Source of the DNA: SIG588 sp045591985
Lineage (GTDB): Bacteria; Bacillota; Clostridia; Oscillospirales; Acutalibacteraceae
Reading direction: 5' to 3'
DNA length: 56,284 bases
Assembly (NCBI GenBank): GCA_045591985.1
Contig: JAZNTV010000031.1
Span: 1 to 56,284, forward strand
In this document: in pieces, positions 25,271-33,495 of the stretch
Layout: each line of letters opens with the position of its first letter
Position numbering within the stretch: the first letter of the stretch is position 1
Notes under the pieces: generated by a model
Database searches by the model: none
Told to the model about the DNA's origin: nothing
Seen by the model: the letters and a program-made list of their open reading frames with translations, nothing else
Made by a program: the position numbers and the translations under genes

Positions 25271-27037
25271 ATGGCATTAGACGGCGCGTTTTTGGCGTGT
25301 TTGCGCGAAGAATTGACGGCGGCTTTGCCCGAAGCACGGGTGGACAAGATCCATCAGCCTTCGCGAGAAGAATTGGTGATTCATTTGCGGCATCGCGGCG
25401 GCAGTGAACGGTTGTATCTTTCGGCACGCGCCAACTCGCCGCGGGTGCATTTTACCCGAAATGCCCCCGAAAATCCGGCGTCACCGCCTATGTTTTGCAT
25501 GTTGTTACGCAAACGGCTTACGGGTGGTCGCTTAATAGCTATTCGTCAAAACGGATGGGAGCGTGCACTGTATTTTGACTTTGACTGTGTGAACGAACTC
25601 GGCGACATCGTCCGTTTAACCTTAGCGGTGGAGATCATGGGACGACACAGCAATATTATTCTCATTGACGAAAACGGGTTGGTGGTAGATGCGGTCAAAC
25701 GGGTGGATATGGAGATGTCTTCGGTGCGCCCCGTATTACCGGGGTTGCGTTATGAACTGCCACCTTGCCCCGCAGGCGTGCTGGATCTGTCCGTTTGCGA
25801 GCCGTGCGAAGTGGCGGCGGCCGTGCGTCGCGCCCCGTCGGCTCCCGCGGCCAAGGCTTTGCTTGCGACGGTGCACGGACTTTCGCCGTTGCTGTGTCGT
25901 GAGGTGATCCATCAAGCGTTGCGCGGCACGGACAAACGCAATGACGAATTGAACGATGAGGAGACAGAGCGTCTCGCCTATTACCTTAAACGGGTAAAAG
26001 AGACGGTGTTGACGGGGGTGAGACGGACACCGTATGCCTTGCGTGATTTAAAGGGTGCTCCGCTCGAATACAGTTTTATACCGATTACACAATACGGTCT
26101 CACGGCCGTGGGCAGGGAAGAGACATCGCTTTCTGCTTTGTTGGATGGGTTTTATGAGCAGAAGGACGCGGAAGAGCGCCGCCGCGCGCGGGCGCAGGAT
26201 ATTTTGCGTGTGCTTACCAACGCAACCGACCGTACGACGCGCAAACTTGCCGCACAGCGCGAGGAACTTGCACGTTCGGCTAAGCGCGAGGAAGTGCGTA
26301 TATGGGCCGATTTGATCCAAGCCAATGCCTATGCTATTCCAAAAGGAGCGGAAGCGGCCGAACTTATCAATTATTACGACGAAAATTGCGGTACCGTGAC
26401 GGTGCCGCTTGATCCGTCGCTCACAGCGGCGCAAAATGCACAGCGATATTATAAAGCGTATCGTAAGGCACAGACCGCCGAGCGGGTGTTGGTGGAACAG
26501 ATTGCGGCGGGTGAAGAAGAATTGCTGTATCTCGACAGCGTGTTTGATGCACTCTCGCGTGCAACAACCTTCCGCGAACTCGGGGAACTGCGGGAAGAAC
26601 TGGCGGCAGGCGGGTATCTGAAATGGCCGCGTATACGACAAAAGGTACCCGCGGCGGAAGGGCCGCTCCGTTTTCGATCCGGTGACGGTTTTCTCATTTT
26701 GGTGGGGCGCAACAATCTGCAAAACGACCGCTTAACTTTAAAGACCGCCCATGGCGGCGATTATTGGTTCCATGTCAAAGCGGCGGCAGGTTCCCACGTT
26801 ATTGTGATGACCGAAGGGGAGACCCCGCCCGACACGACCTTGACCGAAGCAGCGATATTGGCTGCGACACACTCAAAAGCGGCCGCGTCCGCACAGGTGC
26901 CGGTGGACTACACCCGCGTTCGCTGTGTGAAAAAGCCCGCCGGCGCCAAACCCGGACGGGTGATCTATGTGGATTATCAGACGGCCTACGTCACACCTGA
27001 CAAGGCGCTGGCTGAGCGGCTGCGCGAAAAGGGGTGA
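25271..27037 (+). CDS. rqcH: Rqc2 homologue RqcH (NFACT family)
   Basis: RqcH binds stalled 50S subunits carrying peptidyl-tRNA and recruits tRNA-Ala to add alanine tails that mark the chain for decay. The 588-residue protein starts MALDGAFLACLREEL, has the NFACT-N domain (about 1-180), a coiled middle part (about 280-440) and the NFACT-R domain DYWFHVKAAAGSHVIVM (about 495-511). The ATG at 25271 with GTGAGGG upstream is chosen over the GTG at 25262. Older annotations call such proteins fibronectin-binding. trmO follows 5 bases later, so translation is probably coupled. Confidence 0.93.
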   Translation: MALDGAFLACLREELTAALPEARVDKIHQPSREELVIHLRHRGGSERLYLSARANSPRVHFTRNAPENPASPPMFCMLLRKRLTGGRLIAIRQNGWERALYFDFDCVNELGDIVRLTLAVEIMGRHSNIILIDENGLVVDAVKRVDMEMSSVRPVLPGLRYELPPCPAGVLDLSVCEPCEVAAAVRRAPSAPAAKALLATVHGLSPLLCREVIHQALRGTDKRNDELNDEETERLAYYLKRVKETVLTGVRRTPYALRDLKGAPLEYSFIPITQYGLTAVGREETSLSALLDGFYEQKDAEERRRARAQDILRVLTNATDRTTRKLAAQREELARSAKREEVRIWADLIQANAYAIPKGAEAAELINYYDENCGTVTVPLDPSLTAAQNAQRYYKAYRKAQTAERVLVEQIAAGEEELLYLDSVFDALSRATTFRELGELREELAAGGYLKWPRIRQKVPAAEGPLRFRSGDGFLILVGRNNLQNDRLTLKTAHGGDYWFHVKAAAGSHVIVMTEGETPPDTTLTEAAILAATHSKAAASAQVPVDYTRVRCVKKPAGAKPGRVIYVDYQTAYVTPDKALAERLREKG

Positions 27038-27042
27038 GCGGG

Positions 27043-27711
27043 ATGGAGATGAAAGTGATCGCCCGTATCCATACCGAATTTCCCGAAAAGTTCGGTATTC
27101 CGCGGCAAAGCGGATTGGCACCGACACGCGGCACGGTGGTGTTTGAGCCTCCGTATCGTAACCCCGACGCCCTGCGTGGTATCGAAGGGTTTTCGCACAT
27201 CTGGCTGTTGTGGGAGTTTTCCGAAGCGGTGCGGGAGGAATGGTCGCCCACGGTGCGGCCGCCCCGACTCGGTGGCAACACCCGCATGGGCGTGTTCGCC
27301 ACCCGTTCGCCGTTTCGCCCGAATCCTGTCGGATTATCGTCGGTGAAATTGGTCGCTGTACGGCAGGACAAGCAGTATGGACCGGTGCTGGATGTGGAAG
27401 GTGCCGATCTGATGGACGGCACCCCTATCTACGATATCAAACCGTATTTGCCGTTTGCCGACAGCCACCCCGAAGCCACGGGCGGCTTTGCCGACCCGGT
27501 GCGGGAAAACAACCTCGCGGTGGTGTTGTCGGCGGAATGTGCCGCCGTATTTACGCCGCAGCAGGTGGAAACGCTCTGCGAAGTGTTGGCGCAGGATCCG
27601 CGTCCTTCATATCAGGAGGATGCCGAACGCCTTTACGGCATGGCCTTCGCCGGCCACACCGTGCGTTTTCGTGTGGCAGGGGATACACTTACCGTGTGTG
27701 AAGTCGAATGA
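27043..27711 (+). CDS. trmO: tRNA (N6-threonylcarbamoyladenosine(37)-N6)-methyltransferase TrmO
   Basis: TrmO (TsaA/VirR family) adds a methyl group to t6A37 in ANN-decoding tRNAs. The 222-residue protein shows the TsaA core: IARIHTEFPEKFGIPRQSGL, PPRLGGNTRMGVFATRSPFRPNPVGLSSV, and ADLMDGTPIYDIKPYLPFADS. A C-terminal domain follows (about 150-222). The ATG at 27043 has AAAAGGGG 8 bases upstream. It is the last gene before a convergent terminator, and probably belongs with rqcH and trmK to a translation-related unit. Confidence 0.93.
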   Translation: MEMKVIARIHTEFPEKFGIPRQSGLAPTRGTVVFEPPYRNPDALRGIEGFSHIWLLWEFSEAVREEWSPTVRPPRLGGNTRMGVFATRSPFRPNPVGLSSVKLVAVRQDKQYGPVLDVEGADLMDGTPIYDIKPYLPFADSHPEATGGFADPVRENNLAVVLSAECAAVFTPQQVETLCEVLAQDPRPSYQEDAERLYGMAFAGHTVRFRVAGDTLTVCEVE

Positions 27712-27745
27712 AAAACGCCTCTCAATGAACATTGAGAGGCGTTTT
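27712..27745. terminator. Bidirectional terminator between trmO and the nucleoside transporter operon
   Basis: A perfect 16-bp stem (27712-27727 with 27730-27745) has A on one side and T on the other, so it can stop transcripts from both converging genes. It begins one base after the trmO stop and ends two bases before the permease stop. Confidence 0.93.
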
Positions 27746-27747
27746 GA

Positions 27748-28746
27748 TTATCGTTCTTCGCGGAAATAGGGGAGACCCAAATGGGCGGGCGGCTGATGTT
27801 CACGCTTTTTGCGCATACTGATGATAACCAACACCAGGATGGTCACAACATACGGGAGCATCGTTACAAGGTATTGTCCCATGCGGTTTTCGCCAAACTG
27901 GATGATGGGTTGCAACACATACAAAGCGCCGAACAAAAGCGAACCGACAATGCCGATGGTGGGCTTCCACAACGCAAAAATAACCAGTGCAATGGCGAGC
28001 CAACCGCGGTCACCGAAACTGCCGTCGCTCCATGTGCCGAATGCATAGTCCATAATGTAGTAGAGACCGCCCAGACCGGCCACGGCACCGCCGAGCACAG
28101 TGGCGAAGTACTTATAGCGAGAAACGGGAATACCGGCGGCATCGGCGGGGGCGGGATTCTCGCCTACCGCACGCAGATTCAATCCCACGCGGGTGCGCCG
28201 TAACACAAAGGCGGCGACCAATGCCAACACAAACGCCACATATACCAGAAAACCGTAGGAGAAGAACAACTCACCGATCGGCCCCCATGTTTTGGCGAAG
28301 GGGAGTGTTGTGCGGAAGAGATTACTGGTTTGGCGAATGGACAGTGAGCCGCCTTCGCCGAACAGTTTGGCAAGCGAACCGCCGAAGAAATCGCCCACAC
28401 CGATACCGAAGGTGGTCAGTGCCAAACCGGTCACATTCTGATTGGCGCGCAACGTAATGGTCAAAAAGCTGTAGATCAGCGCCAAGAGCGCCGAGCCGCA
28501 CAGCGAGCACACCAGCGGAATCAGAATACCCAATACGGGGTTAAGCGGTCGCCCGCCCATCGCTTGCTCATAGAAGAAGGCACCGATGACGCCTGAAACG
28601 CCGCCTACGTACATGATGCCGGGGATGCCCAAATTGAGGTTGCCGGATTTTTCGGTGATGATCTCGCCGGTAGAACCGAAAAGCAGCGGTGTTCCTTGCT
28701 TAATAGCGGCGACAATGAAACTGCAAATAAAAGTTATGACATTCAT
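27748..28746 (-). CDS. BMP-type nucleoside ABC transporter permease
   Basis: The 332-residue protein is a membrane permease of the BMP/ribose-xylose (BPD_transp_2) family, with about eight to ten helices. GTPLLFGSTGEIITEKSGNLNLGIPGIMYVGG near the start and GVNLRAVGENPAPADAAGI (written here GLNLRAVGENPAPADAAGI) in the coupling loop match nucleoside permeases of the NupQ/YufQ type. GGGAGG precedes the ATG at about 12-nt spacing. It is the last gene of the five-gene minus-strand unit that starts at xpt, and probably forms a heterodimer with the neighbouring permease. Confidence 0.92.
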   Translation of the reverse strand: MNVITFICSFIVAAIKQGTPLLFGSTGEIITEKSGNLNLGIPGIMYVGGVSGVIGAFFYEQAMGGRPLNPVLGILIPLVCSLCGSALLALIYSFLTITLRANQNVTGLALTTFGIGVGDFFGGSLAKLFGEGGSLSIRQTSNLFRTTLPFAKTWGPIGELFFSYGFLVYVAFVLALVAAFVLRRTRVGLNLRAVGENPAPADAAGIPVSRYKYFATVLGGAVAGLGGLYYIMDYAFGTWSDGSFGDRGWLAIALVIFALWKPTIGIVGSLLFGALYVLQPIIQFGENRMGQYLVTMLPYVVTILVLVIISMRKKREHQPPAHLGLPYFREER

Positions 28747-28765
28747 TTCGTTACATTGCCTCCCT

Positions 28766-29875
28766 TCATATCTTCAGACGGCGCAGACGCACCTGATACT
28801 CAATAAAGAATTCGCAACCGATGATAAAGAACAGAATAATACCGGTAACAATATCCGACAGACTGGAATGTAAACTGAGTTCTTTGGCGATCGCCGTGGC
28901 ACCTTGTTGCAGGAAAATAATAAGGCCGGAGGAGAGAATCATCGTAAAGGGGTTGAATTTGGCCATCCAAGCCACCATCATAGCGGTGAAGCCTTGTCCA
29001 CCGGCGGTGTTCGGGCCGATGGTGGGGGCGGAGGAACCGTTGACCAACAGGAAACCGGCAAGCCCGCACACCGCACCGGAAACCAGCATGGTGCGAATGA
29101 TGACCTTCTTTACATTAATGCCGACATAGCGGGCGGTGTTTTGGCTTTCACCAACGACCGTGATCTCGTAGCCTTGCTTACTTTTCTTAAGATACACATA
29201 GATCAATACACATACCACCGCCACTATGAGTATGGTGATGAGATATTGCTTCCCAAACAATTTCGGCAGCCAACCGGCGCGAGTAGACATGTTGATGGTA
29301 CCCACGTTACCGGAGTTCTTGGGGCTTTCCCACAACACTTGTAACATCTTCACCAGATTGATAGCCACATAGTTCATCATCAGGGTGAACAGCGTTTCGT
29401 TTGTGTTGTATTGTGCCTTAAAAACAGCGGGGATCATACCCCAAACGGCACCGGCCAACATACTGGTTACCAGTGAGCACACGATCACCAACCAACTGGG
29501 AACTGTATCACCCAAATAGATCATGCAAGCGGCCGAAGCCATGCAACCGGCCAATATTTGGCCTTCACCGCCGCAGTTCCAAAACTTCATTTTGAATGCC
29601 AAGGTAACACCCAACGCAATACACAATAAAATGGAGGTTTTGCGCAACAACATCCAAAAAACGCGGGGATTCTCGAAGTTGCCTTTAAACATTTCGGTAT
29701 AGACCGCTACCGGATTCAAGCCGGTCAACAGCATAATGATCACACCGGAAACCACCAGGGCAGACAAAATAGCGGCCGCACGGATCAACCACGCTTTCCA
29801 CCATATCATCTGTTCACGCTTGGCAATGTGGAGCCAAGGTTCATGGTGTTTTTTAGTTTTGTTATCGGTTGTCAT
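28766..29875 (-). CDS. BMP-type nucleoside ABC transporter permease
   Basis: This 369-residue permease (NupP/YufP type) begins with a charged cytosolic tail and then about ten helices. KMKFWNCGGEGQILAGCMAS, NVKKVIIRTMLVSGAVCGLAGFLLVNG and GFTAMMVAWMAKFNP are typical of this branch. The ATG overlaps the 3' end of the ATPase gene by 14 bases, which fits translational coupling, and AAGGGGG lies upstream. With the second permease, the ATPase and the lipoprotein it makes a full importer, most likely for nucleosides. Confidence 0.92.
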   Translation of the reverse strand: MTTDNKTKKHHEPWLHIAKREQMIWWKAWLIRAAAILSALVVSGVIIMLLTGLNPVAVYTEMFKGNFENPRVFWMLLRKTSILLCIALGVTLAFKMKFWNCGGEGQILAGCMASAACMIYLGDTVPSWLVIVCSLVTSMLAGAVWGMIPAVFKAQYNTNETLFTLMMNYVAINLVKMLQVLWESPKNSGNVGTINMSTRAGWLPKLFGKQYLITILIVAVVCVLIYVYLKKSKQGYEITVVGESQNTARYVGINVKKVIIRTMLVSGAVCGLAGFLLVNGSSAPTIGPNTAGGQGFTAMMVAWMAKFNPFTMILSSGLIIFLQQGATAIAKELSLHSSLSDIVTGIILFFIIGCEFFIEYQVRLRRLKI

Positions 29876-31442
29876 TCGGTTCGCCCCCTTCCGCCTTAAG
29901 CGTATCCGCTGTGACCGTTTTTGTCATGAGCAGACCGATCTGCTCTTTGGTGGCGGTGCGGGCGTCTACGATGCCGGTAATGTGTCCCGAACCGATGACC
30001 ATAATACGGTCGCAGAGTTCGAGCAACACATCGAGGTCTTCACCGACGAAGATAACGGCCACACCTTTTTCTTTTTGCTCATTCAGTAGGTTGTAAATGG
30101 TGTAGGAGGAGTTGATATCCAATCCGCGCACAGGGTAAGCGGCCATCAGCACCGTGGGGGCGGCGGCGATTTCACGTCCGACCAGCACCTTCTGCACGTT
30201 GCCACCCGAAAGGCGGCGCACCGGTGTGCTTGCACTGGGAGTCACCACTTCCAATTCCTCGATAATATGTTCGGCCAGATCGCGCGGGGCTTTGCGTTCC
30301 AAGAAGATGCTGTTGCCTTTGCGATAACTGCGCAGCATCATGTTGTCCACAATATCCATGTTGCCCACAAGCCCCATACCAAGACGATCTTCGGGAACAA
30401 AAGACAGACGCACACCGAGTTCGCGGATCTGAAGCGGGGTCTTGGTGGTCAGGTTATCCATTTTATCGGTTTGCGGATTTTTATACAGTACCGCGCCGCT
30501 GTCCAACCGCTGTAAGCCGGCAATCGCTTCCAACAATTCGCGCTGGCCGGAACCGGCAATGCCGGCAATGCCCAAGATCTCACCGGCATGGGCTGTGAAA
30601 GATACGTCATCCAGCACTTTAACCCCTTCGCGATTGGAACAATTGATATGATGTACTTCCAAACGGGGGCAGACATCCTGCGGTTCGCTGCGGTGGATGT
30701 TCAACGCCACTTTTTTGCCGACCATCATTTCGGTCAGTTCGCTTTCATCGGTCTCGCTCGTGTTTACGGTACCCGCGTATTCGCCTTTGCGGAGCACCGT
30801 CACGCGATCGGACAGCGAGAGTACTTCGTGCAGTTTATGGGTAATGATGATGATGGCTTTACCCGCATCGCGCATGCGACGCAACACCGCAAACAGCTTT
30901 TGCGTTTCCTGCGGCGTCAATACGGCGGTAGGCTCATCCAGAATCAAAATATCGGCACCGCGGAAGAGAACTTTAATGATCTCGACCGTTTGCTTTTCAG
31001 AGACCGACATCTCATAGATCTTCTTTTTGGGATCCACCTCAAAGCCGTATTTTTCACAGATTTCGCGCACCTGCGTTTCGGCGATCTTTAAGTTGTATTT
31101 GCTGTCGTTCATACCCAACACGATGTTTTCGGCGGCCGAAAACACGTCCACCAACTTGAAGTGTTGGTGGATCATGCCGATCTTGTAATCAAAAGCATCT
31201 TTGGGTGAAGAGATGATCGCTTCATGGCCGTCGATGAAGATTTGGCCTTCATCGGGGAAATAAATGCCGGAGATCATATTCATCAAGGTGGTTTTGCCGG
31301 AACCGTTTTCACCTAAGATGGACAGGATCTCGCCGCGATGGACCGAAAGATTCACATTCTTGTTTGCCACAACGCTGCCGAACGTTTTGGTGATGTTCCG
31401 TAACTCTACGGCAGGAACGGGGGATAGCGAGGTTTCAGACAT
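29862..31442 (-). CDS. BMP-type nucleoside ABC transporter, double-domain ATPase
   Basis: The 526-residue protein has two fused ABC domains, as in the RbsA/NupO group. Domain 1 (about 10-250) has GENGSGKTT, the signature SVSEKQTVEI and DEPTAVLTPQE. Domain 2 (about 270-510) has GIAGSGQRELLEAIAGL, the signature LSGGNVQKVLVGREI, and AAYPVRGLD in place of a canonical Walker B, as usual for the second domain in this family. The start is the ATG at 31442 with AAGGAGG upstream; a longer frame starting at 31484 lacks a ribosome site. Two hairpins separate it from the lipoprotein gene. Confidence 0.93.
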   Translation of the reverse strand: MSETSLSPVPAVELRNITKTFGSVVANKNVNLSVHRGEILSILGENGSGKTTLMNMISGIYFPDEGQIFIDGHEAIISSPKDAFDYKIGMIHQHFKLVDVFSAAENIVLGMNDSKYNLKIAETQVREICEKYGFEVDPKKKIYEMSVSEKQTVEIIKVLFRGADILILDEPTAVLTPQETQKLFAVLRRMRDAGKAIIIITHKLHEVLSLSDRVTVLRKGEYAGTVNTSETDESELTEMMVGKKVALNIHRSEPQDVCPRLEVHHINCSNREGVKVLDDVSFTAHAGEILGIAGIAGSGQRELLEAIAGLQRLDSGAVLYKNPQTDKMDNLTTKTPLQIRELGVRLSFVPEDRLGMGLVGNMDIVDNMMLRSYRKGNSIFLERKAPRDLAEHIIEELEVVTPSASTPVRRLSGGNVQKVLVGREIAAAPTVLMAAYPVRGLDINSSYTIYNLLNEQKEKGVAVIFVGEDLDVLLELCDRIMVIGSGHITGIVDARTATKEQIGLLMTKTVTADTLKAEGGEPNDNR

Positions 31443-31473
31443 CGTGTAATAGCCCTCCTTGTGTTTCTTGCTT

Positions 31474-31520
31474 TTCTCTCTCAAAAACCAATCACAAAGC
31501 GGTTGGCTTTTGAGAGAGAA
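31474..31520 (-). promoter_or_regulatory. Intercistronic inverted repeat
   Basis: 18-nt arms at 31474-31491 and 31503-31520 pair with one mismatch. It sits between the lipoprotein stop and the ATPase start. It may protect the lipoprotein message or reduce read-through into the ATPase gene. Confidence 0.7.
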
Positions 31521-31527
31521 AACCTCA

Positions 31528-31558
31528 ACGGGCGAGGCGGGTTTCCCGCCTCGCCCGT
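31528..31558 (-). terminator. Intercistronic hairpin behind the lipoprotein gene
   Basis: A perfect 14-bp G+C-rich stem (ACGGGCGAGGCGGG) with a 3-nt loop lies 16 bases past the lipoprotein stop. The T tract after it on the minus strand is poor (TTGAGGTTTT), so it probably ends only part of the transcripts. Confidence 0.75.
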
Positions 31559-31574
31559 ATCTGTTTCGGTTTCC

Positions 31575-32753
31575 TTATTTGGTGGTTACGCCGTCAATTT
31601 CGATGTCGAAATAGGGGGCGGAACGATATTCGGATTCCAGGAACGCGCCGTTCTTGATAACTTCGGTCTCACCGGTGAAGGTGCCGTCGTCATCCACATC
31701 CGCCAAGTAAGTGGTCATTTCCTGACCGTCCTTGGTCCAGGTGTTGGTAGCAAACACTTCCAACTCGCCCTTGATGAGCTTGTCCTTGATTTCGGCAATC
31801 TTTTCAGCAGTGCCGGCCGCGCAAGCGGTGCCCAGATCGGTCAGTTCAACCGAACCGGTCCCCAACGTACCGGTCCAGTCGGTATCGATGGTCTTGTTGT
31901 TTTGCACGCAATCAATGATGTACTCGAAATAGGGAGCCCAGTTGATGCGGGAAGCCACCAAGAAGGTGTTCGGGCAAGCCTGAGCGGTGGAACCGTTGTA
32001 AGCCACGTTAGGCACACCGGCCGCTTCGCAAGCATCGGGAGCGCCCATAGAGTCGGCGTGCTGGGAGATCAGAACGCAACCGTCTTTGATCATCTGGTCG
32101 GCGTATTCTTTCTCTTTATCGTAATTGTACCAGTCGTCGGTGTATTTCACATCGATGACAGCAGAGGGGCAAACATAGCGAGCGCCCAGATAGAAGGAAG
32201 TCATACCGGATTTCACTTCGGCATAGGGCTTCGCACCAACGTAACCGATGCGCGCCTGATCCTCGGTGATCTTGCCGGACGCAATCATCTCGTTGAGTTT
32301 CATACCGGCAGCAATACCGGCCAGGAAACGGCCTTCATAGATCGAAGCGAACGCATTGTGGAAGTTCGCAACGCCGGCGGTATGAGCCTTCACACCGGTA
32401 GCATGGCAGAACTGTACGTCCGGATACTCTTTCGCAGCAAGGATCATGTTGTCTTCGTGGCCGAAGCTGTCTGCGAACACGATGTCGCAACCGTCTTCAG
32501 CCAGCTCACAAGCCTTGTTGAAGCAGTCGTCGCCCTCTTCGGGGATACCGGTGACAATGATGACCTGGTCATCGGACAGGCCCAACTTGTTCTGCACGTC
32601 TTTGGCAGCGTTGATGAAGTTGAGGTCGTAGGTGGAGTTCTCATCGTGCAGCATGATGAAGCCGATCTTGAACTCGTCTTTGGCCGGGCCGCTGCAAGCT
32701 GCCAGCGAGAAGATCATCACGACAGCAAGCAGGATGGAAATGAGTTTTTTCAT
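31575..32753 (-). CDS. BMP family substrate-binding lipoprotein
   Basis: The 392-residue lipoprotein (signal peptide ISILLAVVMIFSLAAC, lipidated at Cys20 or so) belongs to the basic membrane protein (BMP/PnrA) family of nucleoside-binding proteins. FKIGFIMLHDENSTYDLNFI, DIVFADSFGHEDNMI, GVANFHNAFASIYEGRFLAG and SQHADSMGAPDA line the binding cleft in the family. The ATG at 32753 is used because GGAGGG lies upstream and MKKLISIL starts the signal. It follows xpt by 48 bases and opens the transport part of the operon. Together with xpt it points to purine nucleoside uptake. Confidence 0.94.
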   Translation of the reverse strand: MKKLISILLAVVMIFSLAACSGPAKDEFKIGFIMLHDENSTYDLNFINAAKDVQNKLGLSDDQVIIVTGIPEEGDDCFNKACELAEDGCDIVFADSFGHEDNMILAAKEYPDVQFCHATGVKAHTAGVANFHNAFASIYEGRFLAGIAAGMKLNEMIASGKITEDQARIGYVGAKPYAEVKSGMTSFYLGARYVCPSAVIDVKYTDDWYNYDKEKEYADQMIKDGCVLISQHADSMGAPDACEAAGVPNVAYNGSTAQACPNTFLVASRINWAPYFEYIIDCVQNNKTIDTDWTGTLGTGSVELTDLGTACAAGTAEKIAEIKDKLIKGELEVFATNTWTKDGQEMTTYLADVDDDGTFTGETEVIKNGAFLESEYRSAPYFDIEIDGVTTK

Positions 32754-32801
32754 ATGTTTTCCCTCCAAAAAAATTTTATATGTAAACTTGCGTTTACACC
32801 G

Positions 32802-33377
32802 TTATTGTGCGCGGAAGGTGAGTGAGGAATCACTCATACTTTCCACGATGGCGAGTGATTCCACTCGCAGACCCGCTTCGCGCAGAGCGTCGCCGCCCTT
32901 TTGGAAGCCTTTTTCAATAGCAACGGCGGCACCCACCGTTGTGGCTCCGGCTTGATCTACCAATTCTGCCAGACCAATGAGTGCTTTGCCATTTGCCAAA
33001 AAATCGTCCACCAACAACACACGGTCATCGGGGGAGATGTATTCGCGGGATACCATGATCTCGTAATCGGTGTTGTGGGTATAGGAGTGGACGGTAGTTG
33101 TGAGCATGTCGCCCGACACATTTTTACTCTTGTGTTTTTTGGCGAACACCGCAGGTGTTCCCAAAGCGGCGGCGGCCGCCACGGCGACGGCAATACCGGA
33201 GGCTTCGATGGTGAGCACTTTGGTGACACGGCAGCTTGCGAACAGACGGGCAATCTCTTGTCCCATTTCCATCAGAAAGGGCACGTCCAACTGTTGGTTT
33301 AAAAACGAGCCGACCTTCAAAATATGGCCGGGCAAAACGGTGCCTTCCCGCAGAATCTTTTCTTCCAATGCCTTCAT
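32802..33377 (-). CDS. xpt: Xanthine phosphoribosyltransferase
   Basis: Xpt converts xanthine and PRPP to XMP for purine salvage. In this 191-residue protein the PRPP-binding motif is VLLVDDFLANGKAL (about 123-136), and the N-terminal LEEKILREGTVLPGHILKVGSFLNQQLD and TIEASGIAVA segments match Bacillus Xpt. Its own promoter lies upstream. The leader (33378-33434) is short and shows no purine riboswitch core, unlike the xpt gene of Bacillus. It precedes the BMP transporter genes on the same strand, which suggests uptake and salvage in one operon. Confidence 0.94.
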   Translation of the reverse strand: MKALEEKILREGTVLPGHILKVGSFLNQQLDVPFLMEMGQEIARLFASCRVTKVLTIEASGIAVAVAAAAALGTPAVFAKKHKSKNVSGDMLTTTVHSYTHNTDYEIMVSREYISPDDRVLLVDDFLANGKALIGLAELVDQAGATTVGAAVAIEKGFQKGGDALREAGLRVESLAIVESMSDSSLTFRAQ

Positions 33378-33440
33378 CGGCCGTCACGCTCCCACTTCGC
33401 GTACATGAATATATATAAAGTATAGAAATAACATAGGTTA

Positions 33441-33469
33441 ATCGTATCACATGGGGCGACAAATGTCAA
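33441..33469 (-). promoter_or_regulatory. Promoter of the xpt-transporter operon
   Basis: On the minus strand a perfect TTGACA (33464-33469) is separated by 17 bp from TACGAT (33441-33446). The leader to the xpt ATG is about 58 bases. Confidence 0.85.
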
Positions 33470-33495
33470 CAAAATATGAACGATTTTTGGAAATT

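Noticed and set aside
31461..32825. 454-codon plus-strand frame opposite the BMP lipoprotein
   Set aside because: Antisense to a clear lipoprotein gene, crossing its signal peptide and the intercistronic hairpins.
33378..33470. Possible purine riboswitch before xpt
   Set aside because: The region from the promoter to the start codon is only about 58 bases and lacks the conserved three-way junction core of purine riboswitches.
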